Shown here: positions 51,743 to 63,246 of the stretch, one piece after another | How positions within the stretch are numbered: the first letter of the stretch is position 1 | Layout of the letters: each line of letters begins with the position of its first letter | Origin: Leptobrachium leishanense | Taxonomy: Eukaryota > Chordata > Amphibia > Anura > Megophryidae | Reading direction: 5' to 3' | Length of the DNA stretch: 64,000 bases | Assembly (NCBI GenBank): GCA_009667805.1 | Contig: CM019068.1 | Location: 2,711,218 to 2,775,217 of the forward strand | Notes under the pieces: generated by a model | What the model was told of the DNA's origin: nothing | Seen by the model: the letters and a program-made list of their open reading frames with translations, nothing else | Databases searched by the model: none | Translations under genes and position numbers: made by a program

Positions 51743-52322
51743 TGTTGTGGTAATTTTATTATGTGGACATTATACTCTAGGATGTGTGTGTTTTATAAGT
51801 TGTCATCTGTCTCCCTGTGTCAGATTAAACCGAGAAACGCTCTAGCAGAGGGTACTTGGTTTTGCCGCTGGTTCTGATTAAACCCGTCAGTATGAAAACC
51901 TTCTCCCCTTTACAGTGATGGGGGGGGGGGTGGTCGGCCAACATGGCGGACGGGGACAATGGACATGACTCCTTTTACAGGGATGAGGTGTGGACTAGCC
52001 AGGCATCCTGGTGCACTCCCCTGTCCTATTGATATGTAAATGTATTTACTTGGGTGTGGGCCATTTGGTCTAATAAATTAAAAGAGTCCAGAGGCAAAGG
52101 GCTCTTGGTCAGATGGACTCCAGCTAGAAGCAGCATTGTGTGCGACTCTTTCTGGGCTAGAGAAGGCATCTATTATACAGGAAATGAGGATCCAACAAGA
52201 CAACAGCAGAGTCTCTGTGTCTCCTTACTGCGCGCGTTCAGATAAGTATGGCAGGAAGAGCAGCGAACGGCTTGTAAGTGCAGCGGATCTAACTACACAG
52301 AAATAGATTAATTTCTACGACA
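51743..52322 (+). mobile_element. 3' LTR of ERV-1 copy B (580 bp)
   Basis: Pairs with 46110-46694. A G-run at 51920-51930 and a swap of the CCGCTGG-containing block mark differences. Confidence 0.85.
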
Positions 52323-52901
52323 TATTCCACTGACCGTGGATGTTTTAATTGCTCTGGTACAAACATTGAATTTCTTAGAGCATCTACCGGATCAATAGCT
52401 GTTTTTTTTAATCAGTGGAATCAGGTGAGGAAACTGAATCTGACGCCTCAGGAGAGGAGACCGGATCGTACTCCGGGTCAGAGGAATTCACCTCACAATC
52501 TGACATTGCTTCCTCTCTAGAATGTTCTGAGGAGCTGCCGGTATCTTTGCGCCTCTAGCGCGCTTCCACTTTCTTTGTCAGCCGGAGTTAACTGGCTCCT
52601 TTTTTCGTCACAGTGATGTGCTGTGGAAATTCATTCCAAGTACGGGTAGACGTACGTTTTATGAGGGATATTTTTTGGGAGTTGCTCTTCTCCCTCATTG
52701 AAGTCTCAGGGACCTCATTATCCTGTCAGGAATCACTAGATAAAAATCTATCTGAAGTTGGGGAAATTATAAATGAACGTCTGGCTGACAGATTCTCTAG
52801 ACATTTTAACCATATTATACTCCAAGTATGAGGGGGGGGGGGACGTGGGCATAAGAACTAGGGCACCTGGGGCAACAGGCAGGTTCGGGCCAGTCATAAA
52901 C
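52323..52901 (-). mobile_element. DIRS copy B: region after the ERV-1 insertion
   Basis: Matches 23468-24090 of copy A throughout, including the CCGGATCGTACTCCGG motif. Ends at CCACTTCTGTATTTA, the target of foldback 2. Confidence 0.7.
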
Positions 52902-53441
52902 CACTTCTGTATTTATTGTAGATAGTCAATGGAGCGCCAGCGAACTGGATGTACGGTTAATCATTATACATGTCCAATAAATGTCTTCCAATCGGGTGGA
53001 AGAAAACTCCTCCAAATAAGGGAAATTTCTGCGGAAGAGATGAGCTATAATAGCGCAGTATGTCGGTCCACCATAGGAGGAAAATAAAGCGGTTGTAGTC
53101 CTACTCACATTTTATTGAGCCTAACCTTGGCTCTAGGATGGATAACAATTATGGGTCTTCAAGAGATGTTCAGGTGCCCATGTACCCGCAACAGGATTCT
53201 TCAAACGCTTTCCCCTGCAGTGGATCAAAAAAACACCAACGCACTTTCTGGTGCAATACCGTTAAAAATAATGGAAAAGTGGGTACTCATATATGATTAC
53301 ACTCACATGTTAATGAGCCGCATTGGCTCCAAGATATCACATGGGAATGTTAAGGCAATTCCAAAACCTTCTCTTAATCATGTTACAGGAAGCAGCAGTA
53401 GTTTAAAAATAAAAATAAATTTATTGATACATAAATTTTAT

Positions 53442-53483
53442 TACCAGAACGCGTACCGCTCCTCAGAGCTTCTTCAGCTGGTA
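53442..53483 (-). ncRNA. Hammerhead ribozyme-like motif, left arm
   Basis: On the minus strand: TACCAG, CTGAAGA, GCTC-TGAG-GAGC, GGTA, C-GC-GTT, CTGGTA. Stem I pairs 6 of 6, stem II 4 of 4. The core GAAA is GGTA, two changes, so cleavage is doubtful. Otherwise identical to the right-arm copy. Confidence 0.65.
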
Positions 53484-55814
53484 TCACTGGTCTTATGTCT
53501 GCTGCTTCCTTATATACTGTTTAAAATGTCCCATTTAGTCATTCACAATTCACATCAGATGAAAGTCATTAAAACAATTAAAAACAATTAGGATCACATG
53601 TAACCTTTTATTGATCAATCTAGTGGGCGCCTGCGTATCTGTGCTGTCTCTCAGTGTGGAACGCATGGTTGTTAGCCTTAATTACATAAGGGAATTGTAT
53701 TTTCCACCATACGTTATTAAAAATGGCAAAACGCCGTAATTGCGCACGCGCAAGGCCCGGCGTATCACAGCGTGTGTGTCGCTTACGCGCAGCTCTTACT
53801 GCACATCTTGCGCACAACTTCTACTGCGCATGTAAGCCAACTGACACCCGCATCGGCACATATGTCGCCCCAGTGCTCCTTAACACTATCCAGTAAAGCG
53901 ACTGCACCACCAATACTCTGGCCGGATGATTTACCAGGGCCAAATCTCCAGAAACACATCCACAATGTAATTCACATAAAAACAGACCACACAACACAAA
54001 ACATGTGGCTATCTACGTGCAACGATGCAGTCCCTCATCAATTATATTTATATATCTTACAATAAAGTGCAATATCAAATTAGTGAATATAAAAATTCAA
54101 CTAGTAGGTGTATATATTATTAAGGTGTCCGGTTTACTTCAAATTGGTGATAAAGGTAATAAAGTGCAAAGTGAACTATTTTTTACTTATTATCTGCTTC
54201 ATTTTATATATCATAATCAACTGTGGTATTATTTTCCTAAATGGCATAAGGAATTTATATTTTTTATTTTTACTTTTATCGTTAAAAATCAATAAAACTC
54301 CGCAACTGCGCATGCGCGAAGCCCAACATTCACATTAGGTTCATTGCTAACGCGCAGCTCCTACTGCACATCCTGCGCATAGCACCTCCTGCGCACATAA
54401 ACCTAATGAGGACATCCCGCATCGGCACATATAGCGCCCCAATGCTATTCAATAAACAATTTCATCTAGCAGGGGGATCCATTTGAATTGACTCTATACA
54501 AATAAGGTCTATCCTAAACACATCCAGATAAAAGCAATGGACTATACAATACAATTATAATAGAAGTATTTAGCATAAATATGGCACTCAATGATAAGTA
54601 AATTTATTAGCCGATAAGGCTTTGTAATGATATTCATCAATTTGATAATGCACTTTATTGTAAATTATGTTGTGAATTCTATTTGTCACTTAATAATTTA
54701 ATTCATTATATCATGATTACGTTCTCATTATAGAAGTTGAACCTTTACTCCTATTATAATTGTATTGTATAGTCCATTGCTTTTATCTGGATGTGTTTAG
54801 GATAGACATTATTTGTATAGAGTCAATTCAAATGGATCCCCCTGCTAGATGAAATTGTTTATTGAATAGCATTGGGGCGCTATATGTGCCGATGCGGGAT
54901 GTCCTCATTAGGTTTATGTGCGCAGGAGGTGCAGTAGGAGCTGCGCGTTAGCAATGAACCTAATGTGAATGTTGGGCTTCGCGCATGCGCAGTTGCGGAG
55001 TTTTATTGATTTTTAACGATAAAAGTAAAAATAAAAAATATAAATTCCTTATGCCATTTAGGAAAATAATACCAGTTGATTATGATATATAAAATGAAGC
55101 AGATAATAAGTAAAAAATAGTTCACTTTGCACTTTATTACCTTTATCACCAATTTGAAGTAAACCGGACACCTTAATAATATATACACCTACTAGAATGA
55201 ATTTTTATATTCACTAATTTGATATTGCACTTTATTGTAAGATATATAAATATAATTGATGAGGGACTGCATCGTTGCACGTAGATAGCCACATGTTTTG
55301 TGTTGTGTGGTCTGTTTTTATGTGAATTACATTGTGGATGTGTTTCTGGAGATTTGGCCCTGGTAAATCATCCGGCCAGAGTATTGGTGGTGCAGTCGCT
55401 TTACTGGATAGTGTTAAGGAGCACTGGGGCGACATATGTGCCGATGCGGGGTGTCAGTTGGCTTACATGCGCAGTAGAAGTTGTGCGCAAGATGTGCAGT
55501 AAGAGCTGCGCGTAAGCGACACACACGCTGTGATACGCCGGACCTTGCGCGTGCGCAATTACGGCGTTTTGCCATTTTTAATAACGTATGGTGGAAAATA
55601 CAATTCCCTTATGTAATTAAGGCTAACAACCATGCGTTCCACACTGAGAGACAGCACAGATACGCAGGCGCCCACTAGATTGATCAATAAAAGGTTACAT
55701 GTGATCCTAATTGTTTTTAATTGTTTTAATGACTTTCATCTGATGTGAATTGTGAATGACTAAATGGGACATTTTAAACAGTATATAAGGAAGCAGCAGA
55801 CATAAGACCAGTGA

Positions 55815-55856
55815 TACCAGCTGAAGAAGCTCTGAGGAGCGATACGCGTTCTGGTA
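55815..55856 (+). ncRNA. Hammerhead ribozyme-like motif, right arm
   Basis: TACCAG (stem I, 55815-55820), CTGAAGA core (55821-55827), GCTC-TGAG-GAGC stem II (55829-55840), GATA (core, GAAA expected, one change), C-GC-GTT (minimal stem III and GUU triplet) and CTGGTA (stem I partner, 55851-55856). This is the minimal type I design, as reported in Penelope-like elements. Cleavage would fall after GTT at 55850. Confidence 0.7.
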
Positions 55857-56486
55857 ATAAAATTTATGTATCAATAAATTTATTTTTAAACTACTGCTGC
55901 TTCCTGTAACGTGATTAGGAGAAGGTTTTGGAATTGCCTTAATATTCCCATGCGATATCTTGGAGCCAATGCGGCTCATTAACATGTGAGTGTAATCATA
56001 TGAGTACCCACTTTTCCATTATTTTTAACGGTATTGCACCAGAAAGTGCGTTGGTATTTTTTTGATCCACTGCAGGGGAAAGCGTTTGAAGAATCCTGTT
56101 GCGGGTACATGGGCACCTGGACATCTCTTGAAGACCCATAGTTGTTATCCATCCTAGAGCCAAGGTTAGGCTCAATAAAATGTGAGTAGGACTACAACCG
56201 CTTTATTTTCCTCCTATGGTGGACCGACATACTGCGCTATTATAGCTCATCTCTTCCGCAGAAATTTCCCTTATTTGGAGGAGGAGTTTTCTTCGAACCG
56301 ATTGGAAGACATTTATTGGACATGTATAATGATTAACCGTACATCCAGTTCGCTGGCGCTCCATTGACTATCTACAATATATGTCTTCAGGTTTTTAGGA
56401 GAACCCCCACATTCAATGTGTAGCGTGTACGTTTAATCCTTTTTCTGAAGGCGCTTCACTGTTCTCTTCTTTCACTTCTGTATTTA

Positions 56487-57375
56487 ATTTATTTTTAAAT
56501 CACTTATATTACTCATTTTATTGGGAAATTTCCCGAGGCAACAAGCCGCCGCGAGCGTTACCTCAGAGCAGTGGCTCCTCAGGAACAGCTGCGGGAAAGG
56601 CACCAAATCCCACAGAAACCGGAGAGACGGACCCGTCTCCCCGGAGGAAACAACGGGAACAACCCTGGCGAGATTAACAGATATTGGCCATAATCGCTAA
56701 CAATTGAATAAAATTGAGAAACCGGCGGTTAAACGGCGAGTTTAGTTTTCAAATATCACCTGAGGTAAAACTCGCGACGCACCTCGCATGCGCGAGTCGT
56801 CGCAAGCGTTTACCCCAGGCAGCAGCGCGAAGCCGCGCCTCTCCTTATGACGGAGATACAGGGGAGGCGCGAAAAAACACTAGAAAGCCGCCGTAAAGAC
56901 AGACTCGTCCCCCGAAGGCAAATAAACGCTGGAAGCAGAGAAAATGAGAAAATATATAGATCTACATTCCCCCAAGAGACAATTAAAACCAAATAAAGGC
57001 AAAGCCTAGCCCCTGCACATAAGTCCCTATCAGGTTGACAATAAGTACAAACAGTAACTAACAGTGTGTGTATAAACAATATGCTAAAATAGAATATGAA
57101 TATATATATATCTCTACAATAAAATACAGTGAAAGTGTCAATTTAATATAGAGCTTGCTGCCAATACTCATCTCGGCGAGCGAAGAGGAGGAGCCAAGGG
57201 TTACCAGGACGATTTATGCAGCGGTCTACCAGACGATTGGACAGCAGGGAGCTGGACTGTACCATTACCTGCTATAGTTATATGTATTGTTAAACTGTAT
57301 TTTTCTCTCTAAATACTTCTGTTGTTGCATGAGAGATTTTCTTTGCTGCTATCGGCTTAAGACTAGATAGCATAA
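56487..57375 (-). mobile_element. DIRS copy B right-end region
   Basis: Resumes after foldback 2, matching 24100-24720 of copy A: CATTTTATTGGGAAA, CCCCAGGCAGC..., GCGCATGCGCGAG-like segment, CTGGACTGTACCATTACCTG. Non-coding; GC-rich part 56520-56930. Confidence 0.6.
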
Positions 57376-57600
57376 TACTCGCTTCCGTGTCTTGTGGGAT
57401 AATTCCTGATTTCCCTAGTAAATTATGACGGGAAGTCGTAATTTTATTAAAGACGAAAGGAGGCGAGTATTATTATGCCAAATCTCTTTAATTACCACTT
57501 TCAACAGCAAGAGAGAAAAAACTTTTAACATTAATGTGTCAGGGGCACTCCCTGCACCAAATACAATGGTCTCTCCCAAAGTGTATAAAGGAACCCCCAC
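57376..57600. repeat. DIRS copy D, left inverted terminal repeat
   Basis: Begins with the hairpin TCCGTGTCTTGTGGG...CCCGTC and proceeds to CCCTGCACCAAATACAATGG. It pairs with 62735-62905 in inverse orientation. The + strand frame 57425-57775 lies in this repeat and is not considered coding. Confidence 0.75.
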
Positions 57601-57939
57601 GCTCAAAGTTTCTTTATGTTCTCGCACCAAGAGAAAGAGGATCAAGGAAACATCCAGATCCAGGCTCCAAAGAAGAAATGCAACTAAAGAATGGAGACAA
57701 AAGGAGAACCATAAACAACTGGAACCAACAGACAATGGTCCTTCAGGATCCCGCAGGAAGAAGACGAATTACTGAGCTGAAAATGAGAGAAAAAGAACGA
57801 GTGTTATAAACCTTGCATATATAAACAGAGGCACATAGAAGGCGAAATCCAAAACTGCAGCATGACAGCATTAGAACACAACATAACCCCCAGAGCTACA
57901 TTCCTGAGGCTAGACCAACTATCTGGGAGGGAATCAACC

Positions 57940-58060
57940 GGGAGGGAATAATACTCACCTCCTTTCGACTTTAATAAAATTACGACTTCCCGTCATAATT
58001 TACTAGGGAAATCAGGAATTTTATTACAAGACACAGAGGCTCCTATTATTATGCCAGTTT
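57940..58060. repeat. DIRS copy D, internal complementary region
   Basis: Reverse complement of 57375-57475 (AATTTACTAGGGAAATCAGG; GACACAGAGG). It lies directly downstream of the recombinase stop, the place known for the complementary region of DIRS elements, thought to guide circle formation. Confidence 0.7.
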
Positions 58061-58065
58061 AAAGC

Positions 58066-58518
58066 TTAAGGCAAAACGGCAGCTGAGCAATGTAGCTCAG
58101 GTCGAAAATAAAACTCCCGGAAGGTGGATTCCCTGTACCAATCCGCCGCCTGCATAATGTCCTCCAAGCGACAACCCATCGCAAAAGCCCTGGAGGCCAT
58201 GGCTTCCCGAGCCGAATGGGCGCCGAAGATTGAGACATCAATACCCGCCATCGCCATCAACCATCGCATCCACCGAGCAAGTGTGTTAGAGGAGACTGGA
58301 TGGAAGGGACGTAGCAGGGAAATAAACAGGGGACAGTCGCATCGGAGAGGAGCTGTGACAGACTCATACTGGCGGAGGCAGCAGACCGGACAAGGCAAAG
58401 GACGCTGAAAAAGCCGGTTAAAAAACCCTGCTAACCATAGTTTTCGTATGTCTAGAAATGCGAAATTCAAAACCGTCTTGTCGGTAAGACCGTGCATGTA
58501 TGTCCAAGGCGCGGACAT
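58066..58518 (-). pseudogene. DIRS copy D: tyrosine recombinase C-terminal half
   Basis: Catalytic part of the recombinase. LARWMRWLMAMAGIDVSIFG leads to AHSAREAM (HxxR), then LEDIMQAADWYRESTFREFYF with the nucleophilic Tyr. The His-x-x-Arg pair and Tyr are kept. A frame change separates it from the N-terminal half. Confidence 0.85.
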
Positions 58519-59053
58519 CAGAAACCCTTTTGCAGGAAATTAAACACAAGAGCATGATCAACTTAGCAGACAATTGTTTAAATGGACAGAGATACATTAT
58601 CAGGCCATGAACACAATAAGGCAAACACAACATTGACGTCCCACATAGAGGTGTAACGAGGGACCGGTGGACGGGACATGCGTACGCCCTGCAGTAAACG
58701 GCAGACCATCGGATGTTGTCCTGCATGCAGACCAGCCCACCCCTCGTGAGAGGCATAAATAGCTGGCGGTATAGGTTCAGGGTCCTATAGGCCTTACCAG
58801 AATCATATTCCTCCGGGAGAAATTGCAAGACATGACGGACAGAGGCACGAACGGGATCCAGGTCCCTTCCCATGCACCAGCGAGTCCATATCTGCCAGGC
58901 GTGCTTGTAAGCTGTTCTGTTGCCAGGCGCCCAGGAAGCTCCAAGGAGCTGGGCCGCCGTGTTCGAAACTCCTGCGAGAGCGATGGATCGCCTGACCGCA
59001 ACCATGCCATGAGTTGTTGATGACCGTTCGACCAACGGATGCGGATGGCCCAT
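58418..59053 (-). pseudogene. DIRS copy D: tyrosine recombinase N-terminal half
   Basis: SAM-like DNA-binding part (NRTAYKHAWQIWTRWCMGRD, EEYDSGKAYRTLNLYRQ) followed by the first catalytic Arg in CKRVSDVRALD. It overlaps the C-terminal half by 100 bases in another phase, so one frameshift near 58440-58510 breaks the recombinase. Confidence 0.85.
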
Positions 59054-59843
59054 CTGGTCGGAGAGTAAGTGCTGATCTGTGAGAAGTAATCACGGACAGT
59101 CCATGGTCATGTACAGAAGTTGTGGAAACCATGCTTGGGTCGGCCACCATGGAGTCACTACCACCACCGAGGCCCTCGTCCTGCGAATATGGAGGAGTAA
59201 CCTCCCGATGAGAGCGAACGGAGGGAAAGCGTAATGTCGACCTGGAGGCCACGTCTGCAGGAGGGCATCTGTTGCCACCGCGTCTGGATCAGGGCGCCAG
59301 CTGTAGAACTGGGGGAGATGGGTATTGAGGCGAGAGGCAAAAAGGTCCATGGAGAGGGGACCCCAAAGATCCTAGAGCTGAAGAAAGAGCGAGGGAAGCA
59401 GTTGCCAGTCGCTGGAGTCTCGTAAGAATCTGGAGTACCAGTCCGCTATCGTGTTGTGTAACCCCGGGATATACTCTGCCTGGACTTCGATTCGTCTTTG
59501 AAGGCAGAATTCCCAAATGGTTCGTGCCAGCAGCGCCAGAGGTTGAGAACGTGCTCCTCCCAATTTGTTGATATACCTTACCGCCGAGAGATTGTGGAGG
59601 TGCAAGAGAACACAGCGATTCGACCAGGAACCCGTCAGGCTGCGAACTGCCAGGGACCCCGCCAGGAGCTCTAGGCAGTTGATGTGTAACATTCTTTCGT
59701 CTGGAGACCATCTTCCTCCTGTGGAGACTGGGCCACATCTGGCCCCCCAACCGTGGGTGCTGGCATCTGATTCGATAATCATATCCGGAGTGGAGCCGAA
59801 TATCGCTTTGCCGTTCCACGCTTCTATATTGTCCAGCCACCAC
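59054..59843 (-). pseudogene. DIRS copy D: RNase H region
   Basis: 59782 down: IIESDASTHGWGARCGPVST (first catalytic Asp), HINCLELLAGSLAV, NLSAVRYINKLGGARS and PGLHNTIADWYSRFL; then MDLFASRLNTHLPQFYSW at 59350 in a shifted phase. RNase H degrades template RNA. At least two frame changes occur between RT and the recombinase. Confidence 0.8.
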
Positions 59844-60540
59844 TGGAGTTCATCTCTGGATTTGTCGTCGAGATGACCGGATCTGCATAAGACTGGGCAC
59901 GGCTCAGTATCCTGGTCTTGAGTCGCTGAAGGGCTCTGTAGTGTAACGGTGCCGGGAATACTGCCTGAATAGAACTTGACAGAAGCCCAATCAACCGAGC
60001 TAGATAGCGAACTGTAAAAACGGGGAGCGTCAACGCTTTCCTCAACTCCCTCCGTATATCACGGAGCTTGTGTCGTGGCAATTGCAGAATTGCTGTTGAG
60101 TCGACGATGAACCCGAGGAACTCGAGACGCTGGCCGGGTACCAAAACTGACTTGCGGTTGTTGAGGAAACCCAGATCCGTCAATAACGGAATTGTCCACT
60201 GCAGGTGTTGCAAGGCGGTTTCGTGAGACGACGCTATAATGAGAATGTCATCCAGGTATATTAATAGGCGAACTCCACACGCCCGTAGGAGAGCCATGAC
60301 CGGGCGTAGAAGTTTCGAAAAACACCATGGGGCTGAGGACAACCCGAAAGGGAGACACCTGAATAGATACGTCACGTGTCACCACCTGAACTGGAGAAAA
60401 CGGGGATGATCTGAGTGCACGGGTACCGTGAGGTACGCATCGGTAAGGTCGACTTTCGCCAACCAGTCTCCCGTATTGAGATCGCTGAGACAATGGATGC
60501 CCTCCAGTTTGAAGTGGCGATAGGTGACGTAAGCGTTTAA
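59824..60540 (-). pseudogene. DIRS copy D: reverse transcriptase
   Basis: YLFRCLPFGLSSAPWCFSKL, then VRLLIYLDDILIIASS with the catalytic YLDD, LGFLNNRKSVL, and QRLEFLGFIVDS. LARLIGLLSSSIQAVFPAPL closes the thumb. The palm start (about 60400-60540) is read in other phases. Clear DIRS-type RT. Confidence 0.85.
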
Positions 60541-61799
60541 CTCTTAAGTTTATTACCGTTCAGAACAACCCCCCTTTCTTCTGGACTAGAAACAGGTTGC
60601 TGAGGAAACCCAGTGATCCCGTAGGCGCTGTTTCTATTACGCCCTTGTTTAACAACAGTCGAACCTCTGTGTCTGAGAAGTTCCCTCTCCTGGGGAAGGA
60701 AAAGAGGTCTCGGGGAACACAATTGCACAGGCAAGGCTAGGAAGTCTATGCGATAGCACTTTACTGTCTGCAAGATCCAAGGATCTGCTGATATTGACTC
60801 CCATACGTGGAAAAAAAGGGCGATCGTGCCACCCACTAATCCCTGAGTAGAATGTAACGGAACTCTTACATGGCGGGCGAGATCGGAATGAGCCACGTCT
60901 AGACCGGTTGTACTGGGGAAAGAATCAGACCTGTTGATGCTGGTACGGTTGGCGTTGATGTTGAGCGGGACTAGTGTCGGCACGTGAAGAGCCAAAGGAA
61001 GAACGGCCGGGCAGTCGGCCCTTCCAAAAAACCCCTGGTTTTGGGGAAAAGCTTTCCGCATATTCACTTTCACCTTCCGGATCGTATTAAAAGGAACCCG
61101 AGTAGGAATTCATGTCTTGAATAATAGACTTCGCAAAAAGATCCCCTTCTGCGTCTGGCCCGGGTTCGTTAGACGCCAGTGAAATTAAACCCAGATCAAT
61201 CCTCAAGAGGACAGATTTTCGGCGCTCTGTAGCCAGAACAGTATTTGTGTTACCAAGGAGACATAAGGTGCGGTGTGCCCAACCACCTAATGTAGCCACA
61301 TTTAGGGCTATACCTGAGGAATGAGCTTGTTCTACAGTCTCTAGTAATTGAGAGAAAGGACAAGTTACTGGATGTTTTTGGTCCTGACAGGATCTAAATG
61401 AAAAATCTACCCCTTTCCTGGGATTCCAACCAGAATTGGTAAGGAATTGCAGGATATGATCCCCAAGTTCAGGTGTTTGCAAGACATTTTTGAGGTAATA
61501 GGACTCGGACATTCGGTGCGGAGTCTTGATCTAGTTTTGGGCAACAAAGGTTTCCGGACTCGCTTTGTTAACATTTTATCCACCCGTGGGGATGCCACCC
61601 AATCCGCAGAGCGGGGGTGCTTTAAATCATCTGGGTCCAAGAAATCATCCTCTGATGATATATCCACTGCTACAGGCCCAGGGAGAGCCAGGGTTGTAAC
61701 CTGTGTAGCAGAATCCTCCGAGGATATCCCAGAGATAATCGAAGCGATGCAGGAAGAGGTAGAACTCAGGGATGGTGACCGAGTCCGAGCCTTTTCCAA
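60537..61799 (-). pseudogene. DIRS copy D: gag-like frame
   Basis: Minus-strand frames 61407-61799 (acidic and Ser-rich, with ISSEDD and a basic TKRVRKPLLPKTRSR patch), 61087-61512 (THRTLCLLGNTNTVLA style, LASNEPGPDAEGDLFAK) and 60537-61073 form one broken gene. The shared LASNEPGP block ties it to copies A and B. Function in packaging is assumed. Confidence 0.65.
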
Positions 61800-62660
61800 G
61801 ATTTCGCATGTTTATGACCCCTAGGGGTTTTCTCTTCGCGGGGCCTTTCACCGCGTTTTTGTGTAGAGGTACCTCTACCATCATGAACCCTCTTTCTGGA
61901 GGCCTGCGGCCGAATATGCTTAGTTTTAGCCTGGGCTTTACGAGGCCCTCTGCGCTGCTGCATTGTATGAGAGGTGTGGGAAATCTCAGTGATAGATAAT
62001 GTAGCACCTCTACTGCCCTCCGCAGGGGGTAAGGGAGTCTGAGGGGCAGCCAAAGGACCAGCAGGACCTAGAAGGTGGGACAGGGTCTGAGATGCTGAGG
62101 CAAACTCAAAGTTTTAGACCGCGTGTCTATGGAGGCCTGCGCTGGGGGGCAGGGAGGGCTCTTTCAATAAAGCAGATGGCTGACGTTCAGAAGAGACGTC
62201 GGAGGCACTGTCCGAGCTCTCCCCCGTCATTCTGACCTGAGAAGGCAGATCCTAGGATGAGGAGGCACGTGGCTGTAGCATCACCGTACACACGCTGGGT
62301 CAGAATGGCCGCGAGACACATACACATACGCAGTAGAGATGGGTGGGGCCCACGCAGATCAGCGTGAGGAGATTACCTCAGATCTAAAATGGCCGCCGCT
62401 TGCGCAAAAAGCCCGCCGCGGCCCTGAGGAAAAAAATGGGAAATGCAGCTATGCGTACACGGACCGGACCCACAGGGAAAAATACCCCCCTGTGAGCTGG
62501 GACGACGGGAAAATGCCGAGAACAAACCAAGTCGCACACCCACAACAACAGTAGTTTGCAACACAATAAAAAAGCAAAAAATTTTTTACAGAAAATGTTT
62601 TGCAATAAATTAACCAACCAATATAAGTTTAGTTAGACTAAATAGAGCAGAAAATCCTGC

Positions 62661-62692
<32 letters not shown>

Positions 62693-62734
62693 TATTAAGA
62701 AGAAAAATATATTTATATTGCTCTTGAAAGCAGC
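61800..62734 (-). other. DIRS copy D 5' region
   Basis: Basic, Arg/Lys/Pro-rich frames (61645-62007, 61766-62053) overlap; which is coding is uncertain. 62340-62560 is GC-rich. A TA repeat lies at about 62660-62689. No other feature. Confidence 0.5.
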
Positions 62735-62905
62735 AAGAGAAAGAGGAAGAAACTTGAGCGTGGGGGTTCCTTTATACACTTTGGGAGAGACCATTGTATT
62801 TGATGCAGGGAGTGTCCCTGGCACGTTAATGTTAAAAGTTTTTTTCTCTCTTGCTGTTGAAAGTGGTAATTAATGAGATTTGGCATAATAATAGGAGCCT
62901 CCGTG
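62735..62905. repeat. DIRS copy D, right inverted terminal repeat
   Basis: Reverse complement of 57470-57600: TATACACTTTGGGAGAGACC, TGATGCAGGGAGTG, then GCCTCCGTGTCTTG at the end. Confidence 0.75.
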
Positions 62906-63246
62906 TCTTGTAATCAGATTCAATAATTTCGGGATCTAACTCGGGGTTACATTAAGCTTATGTGACAAAGTTGGGGCTGGACACTCAGCCCTCAAATTAC
63001 TTCTGGTTTGTTTATCCATTGACATACGGATATGCTGTTCTATATAACCAGCCACATGCTCTATGTGTGTCCATTCCACTGACCGGGGATGTTTTAATTG
63101 CTCTGGTACAAACATTGAATTTCTTACAGCATCTACCGGATCAATAAGCGGTTTTTAGAATCAGTGGAATCAGGTGAGGAAACTGAATGTGAGGCCTCAG
63201 GAGAGGAGACCGGATCGTACTCCGGCTCAGAGGAATTCACCTCAGA
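62906..63246 (-). mobile_element. DIRS-related fragment with unoccupied ERV-1 site
   Basis: Matches 45960-46109 joined to 52327-52500, giving the undisturbed GTCCATTCCACTGACC site at 63068. Also matches 23460-23650 of copy A. Cut by the L2 LINE at 63247. Confidence 0.7.

Larger units (their letters stand above)
46110..52322 (+). mobile_element. ERV-1 copy B: gamma-type endogenous retrovirus, two LTRs, internally deleted
   Basis: LTRs at 46110-46694 and 51743-52322, TGTTGTGG...CTACGACA. Target site: CATT before (46106-46109) against TATT after (52323-52326); the empty site GTCCATTCCACTG exists at 23466 and 63068. PBS, Gag start, RT and integrase pieces appear in order; env is not visible. Coding is full of stops and the pol has a large deletion between RT and integrase C-terminus. 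LTR pair is similar but not identical. Confidence 0.85.
52916..56472. mobile_element. Foldback element 2 with two hammerhead motifs (Penelope-type, non-autonomous)
   Basis: Arms 52916-54563 and 54751-56378, about 1.64 kb each, are near-identical inverted copies around a 187-bp loop. A 94-bp asymmetric tail (56379-56472) follows the right arm. A 14-bp direct repeat, CACTTCTGTATTTA, flanks it at 52902-52915 and 56473-56486; copy A (24088-24100) keeps a similar unbroken site. Open frames in the arms are mirrored and non-coding. Hammerhead motifs lie in both arms. Fits a Penelope-type terminal repeat copied head to head. Confidence 0.75.
57376..62905 (-). mobile_element. DIRS copy D, nearly full length (5.5 kb)
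   Basis: Inverted ends: 57470-57600 is the reverse complement of 62735-62885 (CCAAATCTC, GGTCTCTCCCAAAGTGTATA). A second inverted pair links 57375-57475 with 57940-58060, the internal complementary region. The minus strand encodes gag-like, RT, RNase H and tyrosine recombinase in that order, each with frame breaks. DIRS inserts by a recombinase and leaves no target duplication; none is seen. Confidence 0.85.

Noticed and set aside
53115..53591. 158-residue frame in foldback 2
   Set aside because: The mirrored arm has the matching stretch broken into a shorter frame (55707-55985); there is no domain and the hammerhead motif lies inside it.
57425..57775. 116-residue basic frame on the + strand
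   Set aside because: It lies within the DIRS inverted terminal repeat and its content is mirrored at 62735-62905; no domain is visible.
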